From Sphaerotilus mobilis (GTDB taxonomy: Bacteria; Pseudomonadota; Gammaproteobacteria; Burkholderiales; Burkholderiaceae_C): DNA of 64,000 bases. Location: assembly GCF_004216565.1 (NCBI RefSeq), contig NZ_SGWV01000009.1, positions 1-64,000 of the forward strand, written 5' to 3'. Below are positions 30,871 through 41,588 of this stretch, piece after piece. Below the pieces are notes generated by a model. It did not search any database, was not told the DNA's origin, and was given only the letters and a program-made list of their open reading frames with translations. Within the stretch, counting starts at the first letter, position 1; every line of letters starts with the position of its first letter. The translations under genes and the position numbers were made by a program.

Positions 30871-31479
30871 TCACGGCACCAGCCACTGTGGCAACTCGCC
30901 GCGCGCAAAACGGGCGCGCCGGTGGCCTTGCGCATGCAGCTCCAGCCAGTCGATCGCCTCAACCGTGGCGGTCAGCACCGCAAAGGACTCGCGCACACGC
31001 TCGGGCGCCAGCGGGGCCGCCGATGCCTCCAGCGGCGAGCCGGGTGCGAGGGGCGAGAGGTAGTCGTGGGCGGCAGGCCGGTGCCGGATCAGCGCCCAGC
31101 GCGCGGTCACGTCCAGCCCGTCGGTGGCGACGTCGACGCGGCAACGCAGCCGCAGCTGCCAGCCCAGCGGCTCGCTCCAGCACAGGATCTGCCCGCGCGG
31201 ATCGGCCCGCAGCTGAGCCACCTTGGGCGACCGCGCGTCGGCATAGAAGACCAGCTCGCGGCGGTCGACCTGGAGGTCGCGCAGCACGATGCTGCGCACC
31301 TCCGGGCCGTCCTCGCCGACATTGGCAAGGGCGGCACGGCGCCACGGGTGGGCCGGCCGACCGGCCGCGGCCCGGTGGTGCACCGCGCGGTCCAGTTCGG
31401 TCCAGATCATGGCTTCGATCAGGGACAGATCGGTCGGACGCGGTGCGATCGCGTCCTCGAGCAGGCTGGCGTCGTTCAT
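30871..31479 (-). CDS. Pyridoxamine 5'-phosphate oxidase-fold flavoprotein
   Basis: A 202-residue FMN-binding split-barrel protein. Segments typical of the family are PEVRSIVLRDLQVDRRELVF, DARSPKVAQLRADPRGQILCW and, near the end, IDWLELHAQGHRRARF. It resembles the 'pyridoxamine 5'-phosphate oxidase-related' group more than PdxH itself, so the substrate is open. GGAG lies 7 nt before the ATG. Neighbours on the same strand (BMP receptor upstream, DUF3429 downstream) are more than 120 bp away, suggesting its own transcript. Confidence 0.85.
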   Translation of the reverse strand: MNDASLLEDAIAPRPTDLSLIEAMIWTELDRAVHHRAAAGRPAHPWRRAALANVGEDGPEVRSIVLRDLQVDRRELVFYADARSPKVAQLRADPRGQILCWSEPLGWQLRLRCRVDVATDGLDVTARWALIRHRPAAHDYLSPLAPGSPLEASAAPLAPERVRESFAVLTATVEAIDWLELHAQGHRRARFARGELPQWLVP

Positions 31480-31606
31480 GCAGGTACTCCTGACGGCAGA
31501 CCGTAAACCCGAGCGGCGGTCGGCGGACTCCGGATCAACCAGCAGCAGGGCGTCGGATCGCAGCGGATTTGTTCGCCGTCAAACCGGTCGTCGTCGCCGG
31601 CCGGCG

Positions 31607-32725
31607 TCAGGGCTTGCTGGCGATGCCGCCCACCACGCCGTCGACCAGAAAGTCCATCTTGGCGAGCGCCTCTTCCTTCATCGTGCCGCTGGCCTGACGG
31701 ACGCGGCCAGACTGGTCGACGATGCGGCCCGAGAAGGGCTGCAGCTTGCCCATCGCGATGGCCCGTTCACGCTCGCGCACCTGGTGGGCGACGTCGGCCG
31801 GGACTTTCTTGTTGAAGGGCGCCAGCTTGATGACGCCGTCGCGCAGGCCGCCCGAGTAGGGCTGCGGCTTCCAGCGGCCGGCACGCACATCGCTGGCGAC
31901 CTTGGCATAGCGCTCGCCCCAGACGTGCGTGACGCTGGTCAGCTGCGCGGTCGGCGCGATGTGGCTCATGTCGCTCTGGTAGCCCAGCAGCATCACGCCC
32001 TTCTCCTCGGCCAGTTGCGGGATGGCGGTCGAGCCGCTGTGGTGGGTCAGCGTGTCGGCACCCTGGGCGATCAGGGCCAGCGCGGCCTCGCGCTCGCGGG
32101 CCGGGTCGAACCAGGTGTTGAGCCAGCTGACCTTGACCTGCGCCTTCGGGTTGGCCGCGCGCATGCCCAGCGTGTAGGCGTTGATGCCCTGGACAACCTC
32201 CGGGATCGGGAAGCCGGCGACGTAGCCGCTGACACCCGTGCGGCTCATCTTGCCGGCCATGTAGCCGGCCAGCCAGCGGCCCTCGTGGAAGCGGGCGTTG
32301 TAGACGTTGAGGTTGGGCGCGGTCTTGTAGCCGCCCATGTGCTCGAAGCGGACCTGCGGGTAGTCCTGCGCCACCCGCAGCGCCGGCTCCAGGTAGCCGA
32401 AGCTGGTCGCGAAGATCAGCTGGTAGCCCTGCGCGGCAAGGTCGCGCATGACCCGTTCCGAGTCCGGTCCTTCGGCAACGTTTTCGACGTAGGTGGTCTG
32501 CACCGCCGCGCCGAGCCGGCGTTCCATGTCCAGCCGGCCCATGTTGTGCTGGTAGGTCCAGCCGGCACTGCCGACCGGGCTGACGTAGACGAAGGCGACC
32601 TTGATCGGCAGCGCATCGGCGGCCACCGCTGGGGTGCCCGACAGCGCCAGAACCGCAGCGCTCAACGTGCAGGACCAGACGCAAGAGAGGAGCGCACGGC
32701 GTGCGCCCGGGAGGTTTTTGTACAT
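31607..32725 (-). CDS. BMP/Med-type ABC transporter substrate-binding lipoprotein-like protein
   Basis: A 372-residue periplasmic receptor of the basic membrane protein family, whose members bind nucleosides or purines. A signal peptide ends near SGTPAVAAD. The mature part starts IKVAFVYVSPVGSAGWTYQH and contains FATSFGYLEPAL, NARFHEGRWLAGYMAG and GADTLTHHSGSTAIPQ, in the order expected for this fold. There is no lipobox Cys at the cleavage site. The ATG at 32725 has GAGG 6 nt upstream and is preferred to 32740. No permease or ATPase genes are adjacent. Confidence 0.88.
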   Translation of the reverse strand: MYKNLPGARRALLSCVWSCTLSAAVLALSGTPAVAADALPIKVAFVYVSPVGSAGWTYQHNMGRLDMERRLGAAVQTTYVENVAEGPDSERVMRDLAAQGYQLIFATSFGYLEPALRVAQDYPQVRFEHMGGYKTAPNLNVYNARFHEGRWLAGYMAGKMSRTGVSGYVAGFPIPEVVQGINAYTLGMRAANPKAQVKVSWLNTWFDPAREREAALALIAQGADTLTHHSGSTAIPQLAEEKGVMLLGYQSDMSHIAPTAQLTSVTHVWGERYAKVASDVRAGRWKPQPYSGGLRDGVIKLAPFNKKVPADVAHQVRERERAIAMGKLQPFSGRIVDQSGRVRQASGTMKEEALAKMDFLVDGVVGGIASKP

Positions 32726-32931
32726 GGTGTTCCTCGACATGGCCCGGTGGGATGACGCCACCGGCGCGGGCTCGCGGGTGGCGCAAAGGCGTTGAAAAGC
32801 ACAAGCCGCCGGGGCGCAAGGGCACCAGCGGCTCGGGGGCGCGGATTGTCTCAGAGCGCCGTCCGGCGAGACCTTGTCGCCCTGGCGACTGCCCGGCTGG
32901 CCCGGCATCCGGCGCGCCCCGGTCGCGCCGC

Positions 32932-32937
32932 TATCCT
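32932..32937 (+). promoter_or_regulatory. -10-like element before mobA
   Basis: TATCCT ends 8 nt before the mobA ATG, and the gap (GCCCGGCC) contains no ribosome-binding site. The position suggests a leaderless transcript. Confidence 0.35.
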
Positions 32938-32945
32938 GCCCGGCC

Positions 32946-33591
32946 ATGGACTCCCCGGACCCGATCCCGTCGATCACTCAAAGGATCACCGGCCTGGTGC
33001 TGGCCGGCGGTGAAGGCCGGCGCATGGGCGGGCTGGACAAGGGCCTGCAGGCGCTCGCGGGCAAGGCGCTGGCGCGCCATGCGGCCGAACGGCTGGCACC
33101 GCAAGTCGGCACGCTGGCGATCAATGCCAACCGCCACCTGGACGACTATCGCGCCTGGGGCTGGCCGGTCTGGGCCGATGCCTTGCCCGATGGCGTGCCG
33201 CCCCGCCCCGGTCCGCTGGCCGGCTGGCTGACCGGCCTGCAGCAGGTCCGCACGCCCTGGCTGCTGACGGTGCCGTGCGACACGCCCGCCTTCCCGCTTG
33301 ACCTGGCCGCACGCCTGGCCGCCGCGCTGCTGGCCGAAGATGCCGAGCTGGCCGTCGCGGCCACGCCCGACACCGCGACATCCGACACCGCGACGTCCGA
33401 CCCGGGGGCGCCGACCCTGCGTCCCCAGCCGGTCTTCTGCCTGCTGCGCCGCGAACTGGCCCTGCCGCTGGCCGACGCGCTGCGCGACGGCGAACGGCGC
33501 GTGATGCGCTGGGCCGGCAGTCGCCGCGTGGCGATCGTCCGCTTCGACGACGTCACCGCCTTCGACAACCTCAACACACTGGCTGACCTGC

Positions 33592-33605
<14 letters not shown>
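32946..33605 (+). CDS. mobA: Molybdenum cofactor guanylyltransferase
   Basis: A 219-residue nucleotidyltransferase that joins GMP to molybdopterin cofactor, making the bis-MGD form used by DMSO-reductase-type enzymes. The nucleotide-binding loop LAGGEGRRMGGLDKGLQ, the NANRHLDDY segment, the metal site VPCDTPAFP and C-terminal FDNLNTLADL are all present. A small insert (ATSDTATSD) is encoded by a 15-bp tandem duplication at 33369-33398. The end overlaps the next gene, a response regulator, by 14 bp, so the three genes from mobA to the sensor kinase may be co-transcribed. Confidence 0.95.
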
Positions 33606-35085
<1,480 letters not shown>

Positions 35086-35095
35086 CAGGTCCGTG

Positions 35096-37147
35096 ATGCC
35101 CCGCCGCTGGCAGGCCGCGCTGCGCCGCTCGATCCGCACCAAGCTGCTGGCGCTGGTGCTGCTGCCGCTGGCCGGCGTGCTGCCGCTGCTGGGCGTGCTG
35201 CTGCTCTGGTGGGGCGATGTCGCTTTCGACCGGATGCTGATCACCAAGATCCGCGCCGATCTGGCCGTTGCCCAGGGCTACTTCGAGCGCGTGCAGGTCG
35301 AACTGGCCGCCAGCGCCGGGGCGGTCGCCGGCTCGCACGCGCTGCACCTGAGCCTGGCCGGCCCGCGCGACGACCGGCTCGCCGCGCTGCTGCGCCAGGT
35401 GCGCAAGGACCAGTCGCTGGACTTCGTCAACCTGCGCGATGCCGATGGCCAGTTGCTGCTGACCGACCAGGGACGCAACCTGCAGCCCGAACCGGCCGAC
35501 AGCCCGGCCCGTCCGCTCGTCGACCGCGACGCGCCGCAAGCCCGCAGCCACATCGAGGTGCTGGACGCGCAAGCGTTCGCCGCGCTGGCCCCACGGCTGG
35601 GCGACCGGGTCGGCGTCGATGTGTTGCCCACCCGCGATGCCGCGCCGGACCCGACCCGCCGGGTCGAGCGCGCCATGGTCATGCTGGCCAGCCACCCGGT
35701 GCGCGCGCCGGACGGCCGCCTGCTGGGCCACGTTCAGGCCGGCCGGCTGCTCAACCGCAACCTGGCGCTGATCGACCACATCAACGCCATCGTCTACCCG
35801 GAAGGTTCGCTGCCCTTCGGCAGCCGCGGCACCACCACGCTGTTCCTCGACGATGTGCGGGTGAGCACCAACGTCCGCCTGTTCGGCCCGGCGCAGGACG
35901 AACGTGCCATCGGCACGCGGGTCTCGAAGGCCGTGCATGACGCGGTGCTGGTGCGCGGCTCGACCTGGCTGGACCGCGCCTTCGTCGTCAACGACTGGTA
36001 TGTGTCGGCCTACCAGCCGATCGCCGACGGCGGCGGGCGGCGCATCGGCATGCTCTACGTCGGCTACCTGGAACGGCCGTTCATCTGGCTCAAATACGGC
36101 ATGCTGGCCGGCATCGGCGTCATCTTCTTCGCCGTGATGGTGGTGGCGGCGGTCGTCTCGCTGCGCTGGGCCGGCACCATCTTCCGGCCGGTCGAGCAGA
36201 TGGAGGCGACGCTGCGACGCATCGAGTCCGGAGCGGCCGAGGCCCGCGTCGGCGTGGTCGACAGCACCGACGAGCTGGGCCGGCTGGCCCGCCACCTCGA
36301 TGCGCTGCTGGACCTGATCGCCGACAAGACCCGCGCCCTCGAAGGCCTGAACGCCGAGCTGGACGCCAAGGTGGCCCAGCGCACCGCCGCGCTGGAGGCC
36401 AGCAACCACGCACTGGCCACGACCCAGAAGCAGTTGCTGCGCAGCGAGAAGCTCGCCGCCGTCGGCCAGCTCACCGCCAGCATCGCCCACGAGGTCAACA
36501 ACCCGATCGCGGTGATTCAGGGCAATCTCGATTTGCTGCGCAGCCAGTTGCCGGCCGACGTGGCCCGCGACGCCGACGAGGAACTGCGCCTGATCGACGC
36601 CCAGATCGAGCGCATGCGCCTGATCGTCACCCAGCTGCTGCAGTTCGCCCGGCCGTCCGAATACGCCGGCTACGTCACCCCGCTGGACACCCGCGCGGTG
36701 GTCGAGGACTGCCTCGTCCTGACCGGCCACCTGCTCGGCCGCACCCGCATCGCCATCGAGCGCGACCTGCGCGCGAGCGGCCGTCCGGCGCTCAACCGCA
36801 ACGAGCTGCAGCAGGTGCTGATCAACCTGATCGTCAACGCCATCCACGCCATGCCCGAGGGCGGCACGCTGACGCTGTCCAGCCGCGACGTCCACCCGCA
36901 CGACGCCCCAGGCCAGCCGGCCGACGGCGTCGTGCTCTCGGTCGCCGACACCGGCGGCGGCCTGGACGCCGAGCTGATGGACCAGCTCTTCCAGCCCTTC
37001 GTGACCCGCAAGAAGGACGGCACCGGCCTGGGCCTGTGGATCAGCCGCAGCCTGGTCGAACGCTACGGCGGCGACCTGCGCGCCAGCCACCGCACCGACG
37101 GTCAGACCGGCGCGGTGTTCGAGGTGTGGTTGCGGGTGGAGGGGTAA
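35096..37147 (+). CDS. Membrane sensor histidine kinase with periplasmic Cache-type domain
   Basis: A 683-residue kinase. Membrane helix 1 is at about 16-40, a large periplasmic double-Cache-like region at about 45-330, helix 2 at about 334-358, then HAMP (FRPVEQMEATLRR) and a coiled segment. The dimerisation domain has the phospho-acceptor His in SIAHEVNNPIAV (near 465). The ATPase domain has N-box NELQQVLINLIVNAIHAM, G1 VADTGGG and G2 GTGLGL. It starts 10 bp after the regulator, so they form a pair. A Cache domain usually senses small organic molecules; the ligand here is unknown. The ATG at 35096 (or GTG at 35093) replaces the longer frame. Confidence 0.92.
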   Translation: MPRRWQAALRRSIRTKLLALVLLPLAGVLPLLGVLLLWWGDVAFDRMLITKIRADLAVAQGYFERVQVELAASAGAVAGSHALHLSLAGPRDDRLAALLRQVRKDQSLDFVNLRDADGQLLLTDQGRNLQPEPADSPARPLVDRDAPQARSHIEVLDAQAFAALAPRLGDRVGVDVLPTRDAAPDPTRRVERAMVMLASHPVRAPDGRLLGHVQAGRLLNRNLALIDHINAIVYPEGSLPFGSRGTTTLFLDDVRVSTNVRLFGPAQDERAIGTRVSKAVHDAVLVRGSTWLDRAFVVNDWYVSAYQPIADGGGRRIGMLYVGYLERPFIWLKYGMLAGIGVIFFAVMVVAAVVSLRWAGTIFRPVEQMEATLRRIESGAAEARVGVVDSTDELGRLARHLDALLDLIADKTRALEGLNAELDAKVAQRTAALEASNHALATTQKQLLRSEKLAAVGQLTASIAHEVNNPIAVIQGNLDLLRSQLPADVARDADEELRLIDAQIERMRLIVTQLLQFARPSEYAGYVTPLDTRAVVEDCLVLTGHLLGRTRIAIERDLRASGRPALNRNELQQVLINLIVNAIHAMPEGGTLTLSSRDVHPHDAPGQPADGVVLSVADTGGGLDAELMDQLFQPFVTRKKDGTGLGLWISRSLVERYGGDLRASHRTDGQTGAVFEVWLRVEG

Positions 37148-37278
37148 AGCGCGGGGCTGGCGCAAACAAGCGGCGAGTCCAGTTGCAGCGCCTGCAGCTC
37201 TCGCCAGACGCTGGCACGCAGCACAGCGCGAAGGTCCTCAATCCTTCCGGCCCCGTCACAGCAGCGACACTCCGCCCC

Positions 37279-38451
37279 ATGCAACTCAGCCCCCTCGAAC
37301 GCCGCCTGCTGCCCTACATCGCCGTGCAGGCCGGCCTGTCCACGCTGGTGGGTTTCGGGGCCGTGCTGGTGCATGCAGAAGGCGGCATCGAGGCGACGGT
37401 GGTCTACACCCTGCTGATGCTGAGCGCGGTGATGGCCGGGCTGGTGCTGGTCTACGCCAGCGGGGCGCTGTGGCGGGTCGACAGCCGGCGCATGGGCATG
37501 GCGGCAATGCTGCTGGCCGCAAGCGTGCTGCCGTTTGCGCATCGGCATCCGGGCCTGTTGGCGCTGGCGGTGGGCGGCTTCATCGGCGTGGCCTGGGGCG
37601 CTAGGCACTGGATCGAGCTGCGCCTGGTCGAGGACGTCGGGCGCGACACCTATGCAGCCCACGTCACCGTGACCTCGGTGGTCGTCAGCCTGGTGGTGAT
37701 GGCGCTGTCCAGCCTGTGGCTGACCTGGGCCGGCGACGGGCCGCAAACCGCGCGCGGGCTCTACCTGGGCTATGCCGCGCTGGCCTCGGTCGGCGCGTTG
37801 GCGACTGTGCACCGACTGCCCGACACGCCGCCGGTGCGCCTGCATCAGCCCTGGGCGCTGGTGCGACAGGCGGGCTGGCGGGCCTCGATGCGGCTCTACG
37901 GCCTGTCGTCGGTGATGTTCGCGGTCGGCACGGTGATGAGCGCCAGCGGCGCGATGCAGGCCTTGGGCAAGGCCAGCCACTACGGTTGGGTCGCCACGCT
38001 GGCGACGCTGGCCGGCGCGGCCGGGCTGTGGGCGCTGCGGCACCGCCGCCATGCCGGCAACCGGGTCCGCACCATGGCCCTGTCAACCCTGGGCCTGGCA
38101 GGCGCCCACCTGATGCTGGGCGCCAGCGCCTGGCTGCCGGCGCTCTATGTGCTGCACCTGCTGATGCAGGCCGGCATCAGCCCCTTCTGGCAAGCCAGCG
38201 AGCAGGTGCTGCACCAGCGCGCGATGGACTTCCACGGCGAGTTGTCCGACCGCATCGCGATGCGCGAGGCCGGCCTGTGGCTGTTCCGGATGATCTCGCT
38301 GGGCGGCTTCTGGCTGGTCATGCACGACGCCAGCCCGGTCGTCATCCTGGCGACGGGCTCGTGCCTGATGGCCCTGGCGACGACGTTGGAGTTCCTGCTC
38401 GGCCGCGCCTGGCTGCACCGGCAGGACGTCGCCGAGGCACGCCCGGCCTGA
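37279..38451 (+). CDS. Predicted MFS-like permease of unknown substrate
   Basis: A 390-residue very hydrophobic protein with 11-12 predicted helices. I do not recognise the subfamily; the general layout fits a major facilitator. A charged loop (HWIELRLVEDVGRDTYAAH) between helices 4 and 5 and a cytoplasmic loop (RHRRHAGNRVR) near the middle are the most marked features. The ATG at 37279 lies 7 nt after GACACT without a ribosome-binding site. It follows the sensor kinase by 131 bp and may be a target or partner of that system (inference). It ends 5 bp before the convergent DUF1289 gene. Confidence 0.7.
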   Translation: MQLSPLERRLLPYIAVQAGLSTLVGFGAVLVHAEGGIEATVVYTLLMLSAVMAGLVLVYASGALWRVDSRRMGMAAMLLAASVLPFAHRHPGLLALAVGGFIGVAWGARHWIELRLVEDVGRDTYAAHVTVTSVVVSLVVMALSSLWLTWAGDGPQTARGLYLGYAALASVGALATVHRLPDTPPVRLHQPWALVRQAGWRASMRLYGLSSVMFAVGTVMSASGAMQALGKASHYGWVATLATLAGAAGLWALRHRRHAGNRVRTMALSTLGLAGAHLMLGASAWLPALYVLHLLMQAGISPFWQASEQVLHQRAMDFHGELSDRIAMREAGLWLFRMISLGGFWLVMHDASPVVILATGSCLMALATTLEFLLGRAWLHRQDVAEARPA

Positions 38452-38456
38452 CGCCG

Positions 38457-38687
38457 CTAGACGCCTGAGGACCCCGGCGCGGCCGGCGGCTGGCTGCCGA
38501 AGCCCTGTTCGCGCCGCACGGCGATGGCGGCATGCACCGCGAGCTTTTGCGCGTCGCTCATGCGTGACCAGCCCGCGATCTCGTCGAGCCGGCGCAGGCA
38601 GCCGGTGCAGTGGCTCTTGGCCGCATCGAGCCGGCAGATGTTGATGCAGGGGCTGGCGACGCCACCCGGCGCGGGTACGGCGCTCAT
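38457..38687 (-). CDS. DUF1289 small cysteine-containing protein
   Basis: A 76-residue protein with the DUF1289 signature PCINICRLDAAKSHCTGCLR, whose four cysteines (CINIC...CTGC) could bind metal, followed by a helical DEIAGWSRMSDAQKLAV. Members are widespread in proteobacteria; the function is not established. The start codon overlaps the stop of the YbaK-type gene (TGATG), so it is translationally coupled and last in the SulP-YbaK-DUF1289 operon. The frame's extension upstream is rejected. Confidence 0.9.
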   Translation of the reverse strand: MSAVPAPGGVASPCINICRLDAAKSHCTGCLRRLDEIAGWSRMSDAQKLAVHAAIAVRREQGFGSQPPAAPGSSGV

Positions 38688-39238
38688 CAGGCTGCGTCCA
38701 CCGGCGCCTGGACCACATCGATCACCGGCGCCCCGCCGCACAGGCGGACCAGTTCGGCCGGGCTGAGCGGAAACACCGCGCACGGATGACCGGCCGCCGC
38801 CCAGATGACCGGAAAGCGCGACAGCGACGCATCGACCAGCACCAGCGGCTTGTTCAGGTGGCCCACCGGCGAGACGCCGCCGATCGAGAAGCCGGTCTGC
38901 GCCTTGATGTAGGCCGCATCGGCGCGGCCGATCGGACCGGCGTGTTCGACCACACGGGCCTCGTCGACCCGCCGGTCGCCAGCGGTCACGACAAGCACGG
39001 CGACGTCGTCGGCGCGGCGCCGGAAGATGACGCTCTTGGCGATCTGGCCGAGCGAGACGCCCAGCGCGTCAGCCGCCTCCTGCGCGGTGCGGGCCGGCAC
39101 GTTCAGCCAGTGCACCGGATGACCATGGCATTGGGCGGCGAGTTCGGCGACGACCCGGCGGACCGGCTCGGGGCGGTCGATGTCGTCGATGAGGACCAGG
39201 GAAGTGGCGGTCAGCGGGCGGTCGACGGGATCGGTCAT
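38687..39238 (-). CDS. YbaK/EbsC-family aminoacyl-tRNA deacylase
   Basis: A 183-residue protein of the YbaK/ProX trans-editing fold, which removes wrong amino acids from tRNAs. The lysine of IAKSVIFRR matches the conserved catalytic Lys. The GFSIGGVSPVGHLNKPLVLVD segment is the family signature, with the GVSPVG loop that shapes the pocket. The N-terminal part (RTAQEAADALGVSLGQIAKS) is typical of the Burkholderiales group. The ATG at 39238 is preferred; the longer frame adds unrelated sequence. It starts 16 bp after SulP and overlaps DUF1289. The amino acid it clears is not known. Confidence 0.9.
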   Translation of the reverse strand: MTDPVDRPLTATSLVLIDDIDRPEPVRRVVAELAAQCHGHPVHWLNVPARTAQEAADALGVSLGQIAKSVIFRRRADDVAVLVVTAGDRRVDEARVVEHAGPIGRADAAYIKAQTGFSIGGVSPVGHLNKPLVLVDASLSRFPVIWAAAGHPCAVFPLSPAELVRLCGGAPVIDVVQAPVDAA

Positions 39239-39254
39239 GGCGGACGGGACGGGT

Positions 39255-40973
39255 TCAGGGCAGCGGATTGTCCGTGCCAGCCGCAAGTCCCTCGTCTGCG
39301 GTCGGCACGGGGTCCAGCCGGTCGACCAGCCCGGCCGGGCCGAGTTCGGTGGCGAGACCGGAGCGCTGGATCAGCGAACGGGCCTGGGCCTGCGGCGCGA
39401 CCAGCACCAGCGCGATGCCGACGCGGCCGAGCTGGCGGTGCAGCTGGCGCAGCGTGTCGACGCCGGAGGTGTCGAGCCAGAACAGCCGGTCCAGGTCCAG
39501 CACCAGGCGGGTTGTGCCTTCGGGCAGCTGGGTCTCCAGGCCCTCGACCTTGCCGACCGCGCCGAAGAACAAGGCACCTTGCAGGCGACGGACCTGGGTC
39601 GTGGCGGGCATGCCGGGCATGCCGGGCAGGTCGACGGCATCGACGCTGAAGAGCTGGCTCATGCGCCAGATGAAGAAGCCGCAGGCCAGCAGCAGGCCGA
39701 CCTCGACGGCGACCGTCAGGTCGAACACCACCGTCAGCACGAAGGTGCCCAGCAGCGTCGTGCGATAGGGCAGGTTGAACTGGCGCAGGTGGGCAAAGGC
39801 ACGCCACTCGCCCATGTTCCAGGCCACGAACAGCAGGATGCCGGCCAGCGCCGCCAGTGGCACATGCTGCGCCAGCGGCGCGGCCACCAACATGACGGCG
39901 AGGATGACGCCCGCATGCACCATGCCGGCAACCGGCGTGCGCGCGCCGGCCCGCACATTGGTGACGGTGCGGGCGATGGTGCCGGTGGCCGGGATGCCGC
40001 CGAACAGCGGCGTCACCAGGTTGGCAACGCCCTGGGCCATCAGCTCCTGGTTGGGGTCGTGGCGCGGGTGATCGGCCAGGTTGTCGGCCACCCGGGCACA
40101 CAGCAGCGACTCGATCGCGCCGAGCAGGGCGATCGTCACCGTCGGGATCAGCAAGAGCTTGGCGCTGGCCCAGCTCAGCGCCGGCAAGGCGATCGGCGGC
40201 AGGGCCTGCGGGATGGCGCCGAAGCGCGTGCCGATGGTCTCGACCGGCAGATGCAGCCAGGCCGTCGCCAAGGTCGCGCCGACCAGCACCACCAGCGTGC
40301 CCGGCACATGCGCGGCGACGCGGCTGATGCGGGCGCGCCAGTGGTCCGGCGCGATGTCCATGCGGTAGGACTTGGGCCACAGCGCCACCACCGCCAGGCT
40401 GGCCAGGCCGATCAGCAGCGCCAGCGGATCGAGCTGAGGCAGGGCGGCGGCGAGCATGCCCAGCTGGGTCAGGAAGTCGGCCGGCAGCTTGTCGATCGGC
40501 AGGCCGAACAGGTCCTTGACCTGCGACAGCCCGATCAGCACCGCGATGCCGTTGGTGAAGCCGATGACGATGCTGACCGGGATGTAGCGCACCAGCGCAC
40601 CAAGCTTGAACCAGCCCATCAGCAGCAGCAGCACGCCAGCCAGCATGGTGGCGATCAACAGGTTGGCGAGCCCGTAGCGTTCGACGATGCCGTAGACGAT
40701 GACGATGAAAGCCCCGGCCGGGCCGCCGATCTGGACCTGAGAGCCGCCCAGTGCGGAGATCAGGAAGCCCGCGACGATGGCCGTGATCAGGCCCTGTTCG
40801 GGCTTGACGCCCGAGGCAATCGCAAACGCCATGGCCAGCGGCAAGGCCACCACGCCAACCGTCAGGCCGGCGGCCGCATCGGCGCCGAACTGGCGGCGGT
40901 CGTAGCCACGCCAGACCTCGGCCAGACGCGGACGGAAGCGATGCAGGTTGAGGTTCAGGGTCGGTCCAGCCAT
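39255..40973 (-). CDS. SulP-family anion transporter with STAS domain
   Basis: A 572-residue inner-membrane transporter of sulfate, bicarbonate or similar anions. It begins with the SulP N-terminal block (AAAGLTVGVVALPLAMAFAI) and the segment GGSQVQIGGPAGAF, and has 11-14 helices to about residue 430. A cytoplasmic STAS domain (about 455-555) includes LDLDRLFWLDTSGVDTL. A short PGMPGMP repeat from 9-nt units (about 39606-39627) links the two. It is the first gene of a three-gene operon. Upstream, a terminator separates it from the small membrane protein gene. The anion cannot be named from sequence alone. Confidence 0.92.
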   Translation of the reverse strand: MAGPTLNLNLHRFRPRLAEVWRGYDRRQFGADAAAGLTVGVVALPLAMAFAIASGVKPEQGLITAIVAGFLISALGGSQVQIGGPAGAFIVIVYGIVERYGLANLLIATMLAGVLLLLMGWFKLGALVRYIPVSIVIGFTNGIAVLIGLSQVKDLFGLPIDKLPADFLTQLGMLAAALPQLDPLALLIGLASLAVVALWPKSYRMDIAPDHWRARISRVAAHVPGTLVVLVGATLATAWLHLPVETIGTRFGAIPQALPPIALPALSWASAKLLLIPTVTIALLGAIESLLCARVADNLADHPRHDPNQELMAQGVANLVTPLFGGIPATGTIARTVTNVRAGARTPVAGMVHAGVILAVMLVAAPLAQHVPLAALAGILLFVAWNMGEWRAFAHLRQFNLPYRTTLLGTFVLTVVFDLTVAVEVGLLLACGFFIWRMSQLFSVDAVDLPGMPGMPATTQVRRLQGALFFGAVGKVEGLETQLPEGTTRLVLDLDRLFWLDTSGVDTLRQLHRQLGRVGIALVLVAPQAQARSLIQRSGLATELGPAGLVDRLDPVPTADEGLAAGTDNPLP

Positions 40974-41012
40974 GGCAGGCCCGGATTGTCGGTGGCACCC
41001 ACCAAAAGGAAA

Positions 41013-41039
41013 GCCCCGTGTGCACGAGGCAGACGGGGC
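41013..41039 (-). terminator. Rho-independent terminator of the small membrane protein gene
   Basis: A 7-bp stem (GCCCCGT/ACGGGGC) with a 13-nt loop is followed, in the minus direction, by TTTCCTTTTGG. It lies 62 bp after the small gene and just before SulP, so it isolates the small gene as its own unit. Confidence 0.75.
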
Positions 41040-41101
41040 GATCGGGGCAGTCGATCAGCCGGCAACGGGGCCGGCCTGTCCTGCGTCAGGGCATCAAGGC
41101 C

Positions 41102-41296
41102 TCAGGAGCCGGAGGCGGCCGACGCGGCCGGAGCGGCTTCGGAAGCAGCGGGCGCAGCGGCCGAGGCAGCGGACGCCGCCGGCTCGTGCGTGTCGACGCC
41201 GTGCTTCTCGCCGCTCATGTCGATGTCACCGCCCGTGCTGAGGACGTACAGCGAGAGGGCTGCGAACAGGATGAAACCAACGACGAGCTTCCACAT
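41102..41296 (-). CDS. 64-residue single-pass membrane protein with Ala/Ser tail
   Basis: I do not recognise a family. The protein begins with one hydrophobic helix (about 3-20), then a short polar stretch with Asp/Met/Lys/His, and ends in about 25 residues of almost only Ala, Ser, Pro and Glu. AAGGA lies at ribosome-binding distance before the ATG, and the gene has its own strong terminator, which together argue for a real small gene. It lies between the SulP operon and the symporter gene on the same strand. The tail is probably periplasmic or cytoplasmic depending on topology; no function is proposed. Confidence 0.65.
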   Translation of the reverse strand: MWKLVVGFILFAALSLYVLSTGGDIDMSGEKHGVDTHEPAASAASAAAPAASEAAPAASAASGS

Positions 41297-41506
41297 GACA
41301 GATGTTCCTTGAGAGCTGGAGAGAGAGGGAGAAAGAGGGAGGCGGAGGAGGAGAAGGCGGGCGCAGAACGGTGTTCGGGGCGGACGCTGCCGCACGGCCG
41401 CGATGATGCAACGCGGACGCTGACACACCGCTTGCTCGACCCGCGCCCGGGTGGGGATAGCGGGCCGGAGACCGGCACCCGGTTCATCGGGACGCCGCAA
41501 ACGACA

Positions 41507-41529
41507 ACGCCCGGCGCGAGGCCGGGCGT
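41507..41529 (-). terminator. Hairpin terminator after the metabolite:H+ symporter gene
   Basis: A 9-bp stem (ACGCCCGGC/GCCGGGCGT) with a 5-nt loop lies 59 bp after the symporter stop. In the minus direction it is followed by TGTCGTTTGC, a weak T-tract. The remaining part of the 292-bp gap (41300-41400) is purine-rich on the plus strand with no gene. Confidence 0.6.
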
Positions 41530-41588
41530 CCTGGGGTGCGAGGGGCGGATGCCGGAGCATCCGCCGCCATCAGCCGGGAACTGAAGAA

